From: Ophiothrix spiculata
Lineage: Eukaryota > Echinodermata > Ophiuroidea > Amphilepidida > Ophiotrichidae
Assembly (NCBI GenBank): GCA_000969725.1
Contig: JXSR01S015714.1
Length of the DNA stretch: 39,896 nucleotides
Reading direction: 5' to 3' (one strand)
Shown: in pieces, positions 19,294-30,314 of the stretch
Layout of the letters: each line of letters opens with the position of its first letter
Numbering within the stretch: position 1 is the first letter of the stretch
The notes under the pieces: model-generated
Databases searched by the model: none
Told to the model about the DNA's origin: nothing
Seen by the model: only the letters and a program-made list of their open reading frames with translations
Made by a program: the position numbers and the translations under genes

Positions 19294-20350
19294 CAGTGTG
19301 TCCCAGAATGAAGTTATCAAGATTTCAATGCCTCATAATTCATAAACCAAAATATCCAAGACACTGAAAATTGCTGACTATCATGCTTAATATTTTTTCT
19401 TGCTTTGGTGCAAAAATAAAGAAAATCCATGCATTAATAATCTAGAAGTGAGCACCTGAAGCTCGGGAGGGGTTTGGACACTTTTCCCAGTTTTGAGTGG
19501 TTGTAAAAATCCAGCGGTAATTTGCAGCGGAAGTATATAAGCTTGGGTGTCATCTTTACCCAACATTTCTGTTTTGTTTCGCATGTTACCTCTTCTTGAT
19601 GATGCCTTGGAGTCTTAATAAAGGTTCAGCAGAATGTTATAAGTCGGCTTCTACCTTGGCATTCACACGCTTCTTTTTTCAATTCCTTCTTTCATATCTG
19701 ATACCATAAGCTTCTTATTTTCTGACATTTTTGAAATGGCTACTTATGCAATGGGAATACCTGGCTTCTGGAAATGTTAAATAAATCTTTCCATTGTTTC
19801 AATGATATTTGCATTTTCCAGGTATTGGTCAATCATGATACTCTCTTCTACATTGACCAATGAGACGTTATATTTGCTTTGAATGACCTTATTCCTACAA
19901 CCACTGCTATCAGTTAAACAGCCCTTTTTCAAATCGCCCACTGAATGATTTTCCTAAACGATTACCTAATAAAATATGTTAAATGATTTTACATATGAAA
20001 AAGAACCAGATTTAGGTTAATTATAATCTTGAAAACAAAAGACACTTATTATAGTTGGACAGATATTATCACGACTGTCTGTAAAGATGACGTTCTTCTT
20101 TGCATGGTTATGCTGCAAATCTCCGTGGAATTTTTATATACAACTTTCCAAAACTGGGAAAAGTGTCCAAACCCCTATGGATCTTAAAATGCTCATTTCA
20201 AAAAAATGGATGCATGGATTTCCTTAATTTTTGCACCACAGTAAGTCAAGCCATTGAGCATGATTGTCACTAAGTTTCAGTAACTGAAAATATTTGGTTT
20301 ATGAATTGTGTGGCATTGAAATCTTGATAACTTCATTCTGGGACACACTG
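19294..20350. mobile_element. Mariner-type TIR element, 1057 bp, long terminal repeats
   Basis: The ends are CAGTGTGTCCCAGAATGAAG and its inverted copy at 20331-20350, with TA in the flanks. The arms stay recognisable for ~300 bp (GGGGTTTGGACACTTTTCCC and ATTTGCAGC in both). The paralog is empty near 35048-35056 (TTTTACTATATAGATAC). No transposase reading frame was found, so it is non-autonomous. GTGTCCC-type ends and TA targets fit the Tc1/mariner group. Confidence 0.85.
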
Positions 20351-21415
20351 ATAGATACTTCTATTTTCATAGGCTTTATCTATGATAGTGGCTTACTGAA
20401 ATGTTGCGTAATACATGTATATGGAAGTAGATTAAAAAGGACAACGATCACGCCAAAGTGGCACTTGTCGTTAAGATAACTGGAATATTCATATAACATC
20501 TAATTAAAGCGTTTATCTTATTTAAAAATAAATCAATATATTATACAATACAGACGGAGAACGAATGGACATGGTGCGGAGCACGGAGAAAAAGAACCAA
20601 AACTACAAATAAGAGGAAATAGATGGTTATTGAATACACACAAATATTAGAAATTAGCTTCTAAGTGGTTCAGCGAAAGTTTGCAATTAACTAACAAAAT
20701 ATTGACACTACAACAATATATTGACACATTAAATATCATTGACTTAACTGTTCCACCATCACTCCTGTCTGACTAAAAATGACAACTTCGTCTTGATTTT
20801 AACATTTTAATTTGGACAGTTTATAGAGATAAACATAATGCACTATTATCAAACTTGATCTGCGCCTGGTACAACTACAATTTAATTTGAAAGCCGAAAC
20901 TTCTATTGAAAGGAGTTGGTTAATAAATTCTCTTGAATAAAAAGAATAGTGGAGAGTTGCTTTCTAGTAGCTTAGCGAATGTTTGTAAAAAACTAACACA
21001 AAACTGGCATAACATAATTAATAATTCATTCTGTCTGCCTGAAGATGACAACATTAATCTTGATGTTGACATTTTAATCTAAAGAGGATATAGTGATAAA
21101 AATAAAATTATTTTATGAACATAAAAAAGATACGTTTACTGTTTTCTAACATATGAAGATTGGCACCTTGTACGACTAGGGTTAATATGAATGCCTTTCA
21201 TTTTGAATTGCATTTTCAGTAGTCATTAGCGTTACGACATCTGCTGCTTAAAAGATCATTACTTAGAATGTTTTTTCAAACCCAAGAAGAAGGAAACCAA
21301 ATCATTTAGGAAATTGTATGATGTGCAAGAAGATACATTTTTCTTTTGATAACGCCAAAAATGAGAATCAGTTTGAACCAGTTATATCGCTGATTAACAC
21401 TCTAAAGCACTGTGA

Positions 21416-21480
21416 GGTAGTGGATAGATAGAGACTTGAAATCATGACGTTGTAGATTCGAAATACCAGCTTTGCCAGTC
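21416..21480 (+). other. tRNA-like segment, possible SINE head relic
   Basis: GGTAGTGGATAGA (21416-21428) resembles a pol III box A, and AGATTCGAAATACC (21454-21467) weakly resembles box B, ~35 bp apart. The text between (GACTTGAAATCATGACG) resembles tRNA-derived SINE heads. The paralog near 36040-36090 lacks most of the box B part. No full cloverleaf was found, so this is not called as a tRNA. Confidence 0.3.
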
Positions 21481-21671
21481 AAGTCGCAGCTACCATGTTA
21501 TCGACCTCATTATGCGAATTCTAAAATCAAAGTCTCGCCAAACGATACAAAAAATTGGTCGCGAGATGGTAAGTTTTTTAATATGACCTGCTGAAAAGGC
21601 TGACTTTGAACACATTTATCTGAAAAGGGGTGAAAACATATGCATATTGGGAACGTGGGTATAAACATTTG

Positions 21672-22101
21672 TGTGGTGCTCTGGCAAAATGAGCGGAAAG
21701 TCGCGATTGAAGATTTTGATTAAATGGCTGTTAAAGAAAAAATATGGTGAAAAGATCAAATTTCGTTTTTTGACATAAAACGCATCAGTACATAAGTGTT
21801 GATCTATACTTCGCGTTTTGAAGGTCAATTATGCCAGGAAGTGCAATTATTCACGGGTAATTGATCGCGTTTTGCTATAATACACTATAGTAATCAGTAA
21901 CTTTAGAATCGATTTGCGACAATTTTTTAGTGTCAGATTTTAAGCGGACTGTCTTGTATATCGATCTCTAAATGAAAATTGTAGAAAGAAAGTGTAACAT
22001 ATTATATATCATTGGAAAGCTGAGATGATAGCGAATTAAAATACGACATAAACTCAATTTTGAAAATCGCAACTTTCCGCTCATTACGCCAGAGCACCAC
22101 A
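21672..22101. mobile_element. TIR element of unassigned superfamily, 430 bp
   Basis: The ends are TGTGGTGCTCTGGC...ATGAGCGGAAAGT, inverted at both ends over ~45 bp, and flanked by CATTTG at 21666-21671 and 22102-22107. The paralog is empty near 36268-36276 (CAATTTGG). It has no coding content; the 70-residue minus frame at 21616-21828 straddles the border and is spurious. A 6-bp duplication with TGTGG ends does not point clearly to a known superfamily. Confidence 0.82.
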
Positions 22102-23592
22102 CATTTGGAGTTTTTCCAATACAATGTATGTTGATGTTGGCGATTTATAAAAAAGAAGCATTATATGGTATTTCCCATTATATAAACTATTTAGAGATTT
22201 TTGAAGCAAACGAATTTGTACCAATACATCATTTTTGTTTTAGAAGATTAAACATCGTTTGTTGGGCCAGTTCTAGCAAAAACATATTCAAACTCAGATT
22301 GTCCATAAACCTGTAAAGTGAAGAAATAACAAGAGGAAAAACATACGTTGATCTGATGTACGAAAGGAACCTAATGTCGGCTCTTTATACTTGCCTGCCA
22401 TTTGTATTGAATAATCATGCATCAACTTGTTAATAACTAATACCTTTTGTCCAGACGGGTCAGAAACGTGCATGGAGCTCATAGCTTGGGTTTTGAATGG
22501 CCCACTGCCGCGCTCACTGGGTAGAAATATATTGTATTTCATGTGAAATATAATGAATGACACATGCGTTTTTCTGGCTGAAAAGGCCAATCATTATAAT
22601 GAAAATTAAGCCATAGATAAAACAAATTGCAAACGTTATGATATTTACAGGATAGTACTAGACAAACATATGCAATGACATATTAAAAATATAGAAAAAT
22701 CTTGGTTGAACAGCGATTAATGAATTATATCCAACTATGTGAAAGGTCATATCAGGGATCACGCAATGGGAGACAAAAATAACATTGTCATATTTTCTTT
22801 GTGTTTTTCAGTGTCAGAACTTAAACAAAAGAACCCCTACATCAATTTTGTATTTAAGATTTTTACAGGACTTCGAGAAAAAATATTTAAAATTGCTATA
22901 AACGTATCTGCATAAATATATAGTTTATATTTAACTGATGTTTTTCAAGAAAATCACCAGCCGGCCGCGCTGATTTGAAGGTCCACGGCGTGAAGTAACT
23001 TACCAGTAAAATTGCAAGAAATATGACACATATTCGGTAAATCTCATTTCATTATATTTACACAGTATGTATACATAAATATGTAACATGTTTTGTCTTA
23101 CAGGTTTTTCAGACTCATTAATATTCTTGTTAAACATCAAGTGCACGGCCGATTCGATATTTCAATGTATAATTACTTATAAAGGACTGGGAAATCTCGC
23201 CGACTCAAAACTCACTGGCTTGACCATTGTAGGGATTAATCTTTGATTAAGGTTATTTGTGCACATTGTTCTTCCAAACCAAAGCGACCGAAATTGGTTC
23301 CCGGTATGTAATAAGTTCCGGAAATTTAAATCAAACTCGTTTGTGCCAAGGTAGCGTCCCCTCCCCCACGCATACATACACAGCAAAGCGGAGCCGGGTA
23401 AATGCTATTTAATTCAGATTGTATCCCGGTCGTTACAAAGTAAGCTTAGGTATCGACTTTACCTTTACCTTACCTAGCCTGTCTGATTTAATTCCCAAGG
23501 TATTCTCTATAATAGTAGCCTACAGAAATGTTACGTAATACGGCGACCTAGATTAAAGGCACCGATATGTTGAAAGTGACACAAATGCCGCC
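22102..23592. other. Remainder of R7 copy 1; no gene
   Basis: Matches 36272-38158 with a large gap: about 22440-22810 has no counterpart there. The 98-residue minus frame at 22294-22590 is broken in the paralog. Only the duplicated noncoding sequence is visible. Confidence 0.5.
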
Positions 23593-23596
23593 TTAA

Positions 23597-23741
23597 AGGC
23601 TCTGTCACACATCACCGTACCGTGTGAATAACGTACTAATAACGTACACTGTTTGGTAATCGATATGCATGTATTTCAATGACCAAACCAGTGTACGTTA
23701 TTAGTTCGTTATTCGTACGTTTCGTGATGTGTGACAGAGCC
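23597..23741. mobile_element. Foldback MITE with TTAA target duplication, 145 bp
   Basis: The two halves are almost perfect inverted copies (GGCTCTGTCACACATCAC..., AATAACGTAC...), leaving a short loop near 23660-23680. TTAA lies on each side (23593-23596 and 23742-23745). The paralogous block has a single TCAA at 38157-38160. Confidence 0.85.
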
Positions 23742-24084
23742 TTAAGATGTACGTTTTGACAATTCCTAATCCTGTGTCTGGTTTGGAGTAACTTTATCAA
23801 ACAATAGTCAATTATTGACTACTACTTCAAATGTACCATCTAATTGACAAGTACATTGACCAGTTTATTGAATATTGATTTAGATCAATACATCTATTGT
23901 TAAGATCAATAATTGACATCTGATGGTATTGTACTTCCTTTATTGACATCAATAATTTTCCAATAATTGATTTACCAATTCATCAATCTAATAGGCAATT
24001 ACTTTTTTTTGGATCATGAACACTTCAGCTAAACCAGAAACATGTAGTTGTGCTTGACTGACGACTCTACTCGCAATAAGTAGA

Positions 24085-24593
24085 CTAAAGGCCTTGATAT
24101 ACTTTGTCATTTTTGTAGTCATTTTCATCCAGAATTTTTATCATGGTGTTACATTTTCACCACTATGTTAAATTTTCATTTGGAATGAAAATTTTAATTT
24201 TGATTTTTTTCTCATGGTGTAAAATTTTTATCATGGAGTAACATGTTTCACCAAATGTTTCATGGTGGTGTTCAACGGGGCATAGATCGATCTCATTAGG
24301 TCGAGAACAATACCATAATTACCTTGGTGTTTTCATTATAATCTGAAATCTGTCCTTGACAGGTACTATGGATTTTATTCTGCTGAAAAGATTTAATGAC
24401 TCCTTTTATTTTTCTCAAAGAGAAACATTTTCATTTGGAATTTTTATCACCGTCTTGATTTTTTGTCATTCTATTTGTAGCTTTTGCGGATTATTCTGAT
24501 CGATAATATCGTCTAGGAACTCGAGGTCAATATACATTCAGCTCTATGGATTTTCAAGATGGTAAAAATGACAAAGTATATCTAGGCCTTTAG
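24085..24593. mobile_element. TIR element, 509 bp
   Basis: The ends are CTAAAGGCCTTGATATACTT and, from the right on the other strand, CTAAAGGCCTAGATATACTT, both continuing TGTCATTTTT. The inside is rich in TTTTCAT / ATTTTTATCATGG direct sub-repeats (24120-24260). No coding content. 23746-24084 before it shows only AATTGA/TCAATA-rich sequence and no gene. Confidence 0.75.
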
Positions 24594-24693
24594 AGTTAAG
24601 ATAGCTAGATTATTAATGTTACTTCTAATTAAGTAAAGTAAATGCCCCACAGTGGCGGCAAAGGCGTATCCCCATATACTTCTATATGACTGA

Positions 24694-25090
24694 AGGAGTG
24701 TCGACCTCAGACCCATTATAGCCAACGACAAGATAATTAACCTCGATACTGACAAGGGTGATCTGGAGAATTTTATTCGTCGAAAGACATCATTCAGCAT
24801 TAGCACATTTAATGTTAGAACTACCAGCTCTCAAACCAGGAAAGAAGAACTTGCTAACCATTCTCAACATTTCAATATTGACATCATCTGCATACAAGAA
24901 CACATAATACACCACTCTGAAGTGTATACTCCAAGAGAAGATCGATACCCATACGCTGAGAAGAACAGCATCAATGCCCCCATCAGGGGAGTAGGTCTTC
25001 TTCTATCCCAAATATCCCCAAAACACCAAATGTTGAATTAAAATCATTTAGAAGAATACCGGAAATATTAACGATTTATGCAATTCTCAT
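24694..25090 (+). pseudogene. LINE APE endonuclease N-terminal fragment
   Basis: The frame from 24694 reads ...FIRRKTSFSISTFNVRTTSS, then QTRKEELANHSQHFNIDIIC, IQEHIIHHSE and PIRGVGLLLS. This fits the first part of an APE-type endonuclease (T-F/W-N-V-R-T near the start, D-I-I-C-I-Q-E-H as the glutamate motif, GVGLLLS as the G-G-V-like strand). A frameshift near 25008 is followed by NIPKTPNVELKSFRRIPE in the next frame, then homology fades. The GDFN and SDH motifs are missing, so it is a dead fragment. Clade not certain; RTE-like is possible. Confidence 0.75.
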
Positions 25091-25489
25091 ACTTAAGTTC
25101 GGCATTAATGCAAATCAAAAGAGCTTTTCATCGTCTCAAGGCTTACTCCAAGCTAGTTATACTTGCAAATTAATTGCTCTGAATATGCCCAAGTAGAATA
25201 GGGAGACCACTGTAGAATGTCTTTGTGGCATATGAAAAGAGCGTTGCCCATATACATTGCATAAATTTGACAAACAAGTACATCGAATTAGGTTTAAAAA
25301 GTAATGTGTAGTCTAATCTCAAGAAGAAAATATCCAATTGATTTGAAAGAAATATGCTTTACTATTTTATTTACATAAGTTATGATTTTATCTCCTTTTT
25401 TATTTGTATCTTTTAAAATCACAGAGTCCAACTTAAAATAATGATATGTATACACGTGTTTAAATTTCATATTTTGAAAATAAAACCAT

Positions 25490-26560
25490 AACAGTTATAT
25501 GGTATCTATTGCTCCAAGGTAATCGTATAGAGAGCAACCACTGATTTTGTAAGTAGCTAAAATATGCAACTACTAGAAAAAAGTAAACTTGTGTAAGTGA
25601 CATTTATTTTTGCGTGGATAACTGACGGCCAGTCTTTGAATGTATGTTAATTAAATATTGCATATCTAGGCATGCCATGTCACGTCAATGACAGAACATG
25701 CAGGAAACACTTTCTTTATGCCAATTTTCAGTACCAACAAGTGAGTGTGTGATTCAAGTTCATTTACTATCTGAATAACTATAATAAACACGACTGTATG
25801 TTGATATATAGGTATCCAAAACACACACTTTTATCAGCGCCGTGGAAAGGCATATTTGAAATTGAAATGCATTCTTCAAAATATCAAGTTTTTGAAACAT
25901 GTAACATTGCGTTATTTTAACAATTAAATAAAGGATCAAATTAGATTTTTTAGAGTTTAAAATACTTGGGGATAAAACAGGTTTAGAATAAAGTCAGTCA
26001 TAATGTTGCGTAAATGATACAAATCATCAAAAGATTATAAGACCGTTTGAAAGAATCATGAGAATAATAATTAAAAAACAAAAACACTGCGTGCACAACA
26101 TTATATCAAAGCGAACTCGGTATAGGCTTGAAACTGGAAACTTCATATCCTTGTAGACAATATAAACAATATCTTGGCATTTAAATTTAACTTTGAAGGT
26201 ATATAAATATTCAGCTGAAAAATATTGACCTATGAAAAAGAAGAGTCGCGACAAATAAACTTTTGCTAAGAAATGAAATTTACTCAGGGGTTAAAGACAA
26301 TTCAAATGTTAATTACCTGAAAAGCTAATAACCGGATGATATTTATTGAAAGTCTTAGGTTTCGAAGAAAGTCTATTGAGTTTGGGAATAAGATTTGAAG
26401 AAGGTGTAATTATTTAACAGTTGAATACATTTAGAATTCAGCTACCTGCATTGATAGGTTACCTTTCGAAAGATAAATACAACTTAACAGATTGCTTGTC
26501 GCGTCCGATATTTACAGAACGAATGTATTATTTAGGATAATTACATTATGATTCGACAAG
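25490..26560 (+). repeat. Dispersed block R2, copy 2
   Basis: Collinear with 5690-6740, including an R3-type end at 26340-26600. The 75-residue minus frame at 26027-26254 resembles the frame at 6050-6373 only because the DNA is duplicated; it is shortened here and not supported as a gene. 25091-25489 before it shows nothing recognisable. Confidence 0.8.
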
Positions 26561-26750
26561 TTCATACATTTCTGAGAACCACACTACCTTTCCTAACCTT
26601 TTTCTATATAACTATATAAACATATTTCATAATTTAAAAGTACAAGAAATACAATAAGTATGGCGCTTGGGTTATCTGGCTAATGCTCATACATTTAGGG
26701 GACCGATGTAATATTTACAGTATTAATTAAATATACAACCAAGTATGTGA

Positions 26751-26849
26751 CCTAATCTTCCAACAGTCTTCTCAACTCCTCCAAACTTGTTGCACTTCAA
26801 ACGTGAGTTGAAAACATATCTTTTTCGGCAAGCATTTCCTGATTCATAA
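26751..26849 (+). pseudogene. LINE reverse transcriptase C-terminal tail
   Basis: The frame reads NLPTVFSTPP, then NLLHFKRELKTYLFRQAFPDS and stop TAA at 26847. This is the usual end of CR1/L2/jockey-style ORF2 proteins (N-L-P...S-F-K-R-x-L-K-T-H-L-F-x-x-A-F). Only this tail is present; the copy is 5'-truncated. Confidence 0.75.
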
Positions 26850-26952
26850 GTCTGTTTTTTCTCTGTCTTTTGTTCTGTTTTTGCTTATGCGCTTAGAGGT
26901 TTTTTTTGCAGATTTTGCACTATATAAATGCGATTTATTATTATTATTATTA
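26850..26952 (+). mobile_element. LINE 3' UTR with (ATT)n tail
   Basis: After the stop comes a short UTR with TTTTGCACTATATAAATGCG, then (TTA)n to 26952. The ending ...TATATAAATGCGATTATTATT is typical of L2/CR1-like 3' ends. The insertion ends exactly where block R1 copy 2 begins. Confidence 0.75.
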
Positions 26953-27850
26953 AGTTTAGTCCATATTTGGCTGACAGTGTGAAAGGCTTTACTTTATTTA
27001 AAAGAATAGATCGAAAGTTATATTTTTTTCACAGTTGTTTGTGTTACTTAAAAGAATAGATAGAAAGTTATGTATATTTTTTTTTTTTTCTGACACTTGT
27101 CTTTAACGTTACAGTTAGTATAAAAATATAAATATAAAACGTTAAAGTATCTAAACCAAATCAAACAACTTAACCCACTTTGTTGGCGAAAGCAAGTAGA
27201 AATACAGTATTATGAGACAAGGAAAAGCAGCTCAGAGTAGCGTCTTTGTATATTTACGAAAACATCTAGAGAAATTTAATGAGGCGGTGTAAATGCAAAC
27301 CATGAACATTGTTTTACAACAAAACCGTGCCGGCAACTTTTTGTAAGGAAATATGAGAATAAGAATAAAAATAGTATGCACAACGCAATGTCAAACCAAA
27401 TTTTCGATAGTTTTCTACATGAAAAGATTAAAAAGAACTTAATATTCAACAGCTGTTTCAAGGTAAATATTTAGCTGAATTGGATTAAGTCACCTAAAAG
27501 GTGATTCGCGACAATAAACCTTTGCTAAGAAATGGCCTTTACTGTTGATGAAAAGACAATCAAAATGTTAATTACATGAGAAGACGGTAACCGGATGATA
27601 TTTGTTGAACGTGTTAGGTTTTTCTCAATTTCGAAGAAATCTATTTAGTTTGGAATAAGTTTTTCGATAAGGGTAATTGTCTAACAGTTTAGCACGTTAA
27701 GAAGTTAGTCGTCTGTTTTGATACGTGACCTTTCAGAAGACAGTTGTTAAGACAAATAGCACCTTACATGTTGCTTGTCGCGTTTGATATTTACAGAACA
27801 AATGTAACATTGTGGATAAATACATTATTAATCGACAAGTAACAGAGGAG
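26951..27850 (+). repeat. Blocks R1 (copy 2) and R3-containing unit
   Basis: 26951-27345 matches 4685-5055. From about 27350 to 27850 it matches 7138-7625. So the sequences that flank the inverted repeat at 5069-7742 in the left region are directly joined here, which suggests that about 2 kb was added or inverted in the left copy. No gene. Confidence 0.75.
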
Positions 27851-27876
27851 AACAATGAAATTATTTACCAGCTGTA

Positions 27877-27900
27877 TTTTTTGTCGCCGGCGACAAAAAA
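27877..27900. other. Perfect 24-bp palindrome
   Basis: Six T, then GTCGCC, its complement GGCGAC, then six A, with no mismatch. The core is much more G+C-rich than its surroundings. It sits just past the end of the R3-type unit. It could be the centre of a decayed foldback or a protein-binding site; nothing decides this. Confidence 0.85.
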
Positions 27901-28292
27901 TGGTTGAAAAAGTGTTTCTAGTTTCAAATCTTAAAAAAATCTTAATTCTACACCTCATGGGTAAACAAAATTATTTTTGATAAAATTGTTTCACTTTTGA
28001 TATGTATCAACTTATCTCCAAGAATTCCATTTGATCTTTTATCTGGTAAATGCAGACTGAGGTACAGATTTAGGATATAGTTATATTGCAAATCAATTTG
28101 TTGTCAATTTGAGCCATTTCTGTGTACATTGTTGTACTTTTTTTGGATTTTACTACACTTTTAAGCTTTATTTAAAGCATTTCCATAAGGTTTTTAACTC
28201 TAGAAGAGGAATCTAGACTAGTCCCTTTAATGTGTCATTTCAAAGTTTAGAAATAAAAGTGATAAAATTAATCTTTCTTAATAACTAATTAC
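27901..28292. other. Unassigned A+T-rich sequence
   Basis: No reading frame, repeat match or inverted structure was recognised here. Confidence 0.4.
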
Positions 28293-29012
28293 AGTTTATA
28301 TCTAATTTCGCCAGAGGTAGAAGCGGGTATAGATGTGGTTCATACTGATATGGTATGTACTTTGTGCATTAATTTTTGTCACAACTGTTCAATAATCCTT
28401 AGAAACTTCATAAATTTGGTATGATTTTAAAGGCTTTTAAAGATGATATATATTGGTCTTTAAAATCAATTACAATAATAATCAACTCCAATCCACCAGT
28501 AATAGATGAGGTTGGTGCCATGTGATGAACATGGGCTCCAACTTGAAAAAAAAAAAAAGAACATGACCATGACCATGTATTTCCATACGGTGAACCTATA
28601 GAGGGTTTCGGAAATCCTAAATCTTTATATAGTTTATATCTAATTTCGCCAGAGGTAGAAGTGGGTATAGATGTGGTTCATGCTGATATTGGAGTTGATT
28701 ATTATTGTAATTGATCCAACTCAAGCGGGTATAGATGTGGTTCATGCTGATATGGTATGTACTTTGAGCATTAATTTTTGTCACAACTGTTCAATAATCC
28801 TTAGAAACTTCAAAAATTTGGTATGATTTTAAAGGCTTTTAAAGATGATATATATTGGTCTTTAAAATCAATTACAATAATAATCAACTCCAATCCACCA
28901 GTAATAGATGAGGTTGGTGCCATGTGATGAACATGGGCTCCAACTTGGAAAAAAAAAAGAACATGACCATGTATTTCCATACAGTGAACCTATAGAGGGT
29001 TTCGGAAATCCA
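28293..29012 (+). repeat. Direct tandem duplication (~338-bp start-to-start) with an internal inverted piece
   Basis: Unit 1 is 28293-28630 and unit 2 is 28631-29012, nearly identical from TATCTAATTTCGCCAGAGG to GAGGGTTTCGGAAATCC. Unit 2 has ~60 extra bp (about 28691-28738) in which the sequence GGAGTTGATTATTATTG is an inverted copy of text at 28477-28493 and 28877-28893, followed by a repeat of the GGGTATAGATGTGGTTCATG segment. Each unit has an A-run near its 3' part. No conserved coding. Confidence 0.85.
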
Positions 29013-29232
29013 GATTGTTTTTACCAACGAATCAGGAAATCCAGTCAAATTTCGTCGTACGTATCTTTTTTGATACAATTTGAGCAATCATGCATCATGG
29101 TAACCCATAGAGGATTCAGGAAATCCAGACCTTTATTTGATGTATTTTGGGGCGGAAATCCTAGTATTTTAGAAATGTAGATTTCGGAAATCCATACTTT
29201 TTCGACATTTTAAAATTAACCCTCTATAGGGG
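28593..29232. repeat. Degenerate motif array CCTATAGAGGGTTTCGGAAATCC
   Basis: Related copies start near 28593, 28987 and 29101, with partial copies (GGAAATCC) near 29033, 29153 and 29185. The reversed word CCCTCTATAGGGG lies at 29220-29232 and may pair with 28989-28999. The 90-residue frame at 28908-29180 contains the motif as GFGNP / GFRKS, but differs in unit 1 and is not supported as a protein. Confidence 0.5.
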
Positions 29233-29423
29233 TGTGCACTTATTATCTGGAAGCCGGTCGCTAAGGCGTGGCAGCTTCCATTTCATGTGAAAGGGTAGGA
29301 GTGGGAGTATTATAGTGTGAGAAAAAGTTCATCCGTTCAAGTTTGTTTATGCCCAAGTTTAGTGAAAAAAGATAAAATAAATCAATTAAATAATTAAAAT
29401 TGACTTAGTGGTATGATAAATCC

Positions 29424-29563
29424 GTTATTGGGTTCAGCATCGGTATGCTATGAGAAATACTCGTGCGCTCAGTGTCATATCCAGGCTCAGCTGCGCTTTG
29501 CCTTTGATATGACATTTCGCGCACGAGTACTTTCCATAACATACCTCCGCTTCACACAATAAC
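29424..29563. mobile_element. Foldback element, 140 bp
   Basis: The arms pair along ~58 bp (coordinate sum 58987): GTTATTG...TATGCTATG...TACTCGTGCGC...TGTCATATC and its complement, closing a loop rich in CAGCTGCGC. The right end abuts block R5 at 29563. It has no coding content. Confidence 0.75.
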
Positions 29564-30150
29564 TAATAATAACCAGTTTTCAAACAAGTCAGTTAACCAA
29601 GTCGTATATTACGCCAGTCTCACTAAGATTCCATGATAACTTTCCCAATAGATAAGACTTGTCTGTAACACAGATGTAAATAAAGTAGAAGATTCTGAGC
29701 TTTAATTTATAGACGATTCATGGGTATGCCTCTAAGGTTCAAAAAATAAAACGGGTTTATGTTGAACACAGAAGGATATAAGTAGTAATTGCCAAGCCCG
29801 GAAACTGCTCATGTTGATGCAAAATTCCCTCCCAAAGTTGGTCATAATCACCTTAAGGCACATTTTATATTGTGAAAATAAGCTACAAAGACAATTTAGA
29901 TGTTCCTGCGAACAGGAAGTAAACACTCGGCATAGCGACATGTTGGTCTATAGATCTCGTAATCATGTTCCTGTTGACATTATAAGATGACTTGCCGCTA
30001 CACTGAAAGTTAATACTGCAAGATTTCTCCTGCGGATAGATTTAAACATAAGAGAGAATGTAATCATTAATCTTTGTCATGTGTGCAAACATTCAATGTA
30101 CATAGATGCCATTCTTTCTAGAACAAGACTGATACGTAGGTCGTCAACAA
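29563..30150. repeat. Blocks R5 and R4, third joint copy
   Basis: 29563-29720 matches 17760-17890 and 29890-30150 matches 18338 onward, in the same order and spacing as at 12900-13625. The 69-residue minus frame at 29732-29941 and the 68-residue one at 18000-18206 come from the same repeat but differ, so no gene is claimed. Confidence 0.7.
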
Positions 30151-30314
30151 TCTACGCTTGTTGATTTCCACTATCGATAGAATATGACAATTGTTCGATT
30201 ATATCTCAAAATTATTTAAGAATTGTATTGGATTAAATGCTGTTACTATTATATTCAGTTGTTATAATCAATGGAATTAGGACATCCGTTTGAATAAGTT
30301 TGGATTTTGTAACA

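Larger units (their letters stand above)
18466..23592 (+). repeat. Long duplicated block R7, copy 1
   Basis: Collinear in direct orientation with 34594-38158. Landmarks: CAGCTGTTGTTCAGC, AATAAAGAGGGTATT, CTCCTTTAGAATATTGTACA, GCCAAAGTGGCACTTGTCGTT, GCTGACTTTGAAC and TTGTGCACATTGTTCTT. The copies differ by substitutions, deletions and insertions of separate elements. Sub-motif CTGTCTGCCTGAAGATGACA occurs near 20767 and 21034 here and near 35452, 35733 and 38315 in the other copy region. No conserved ORF, so a noncoding repeat. Confidence 0.85.

Noticed and set aside
28908-29180. 90-residue frame containing GFGNP / GFRKS repeats
   Set aside because: The repeats reflect the DNA motif array; the frame is not conserved in the first tandem unit.
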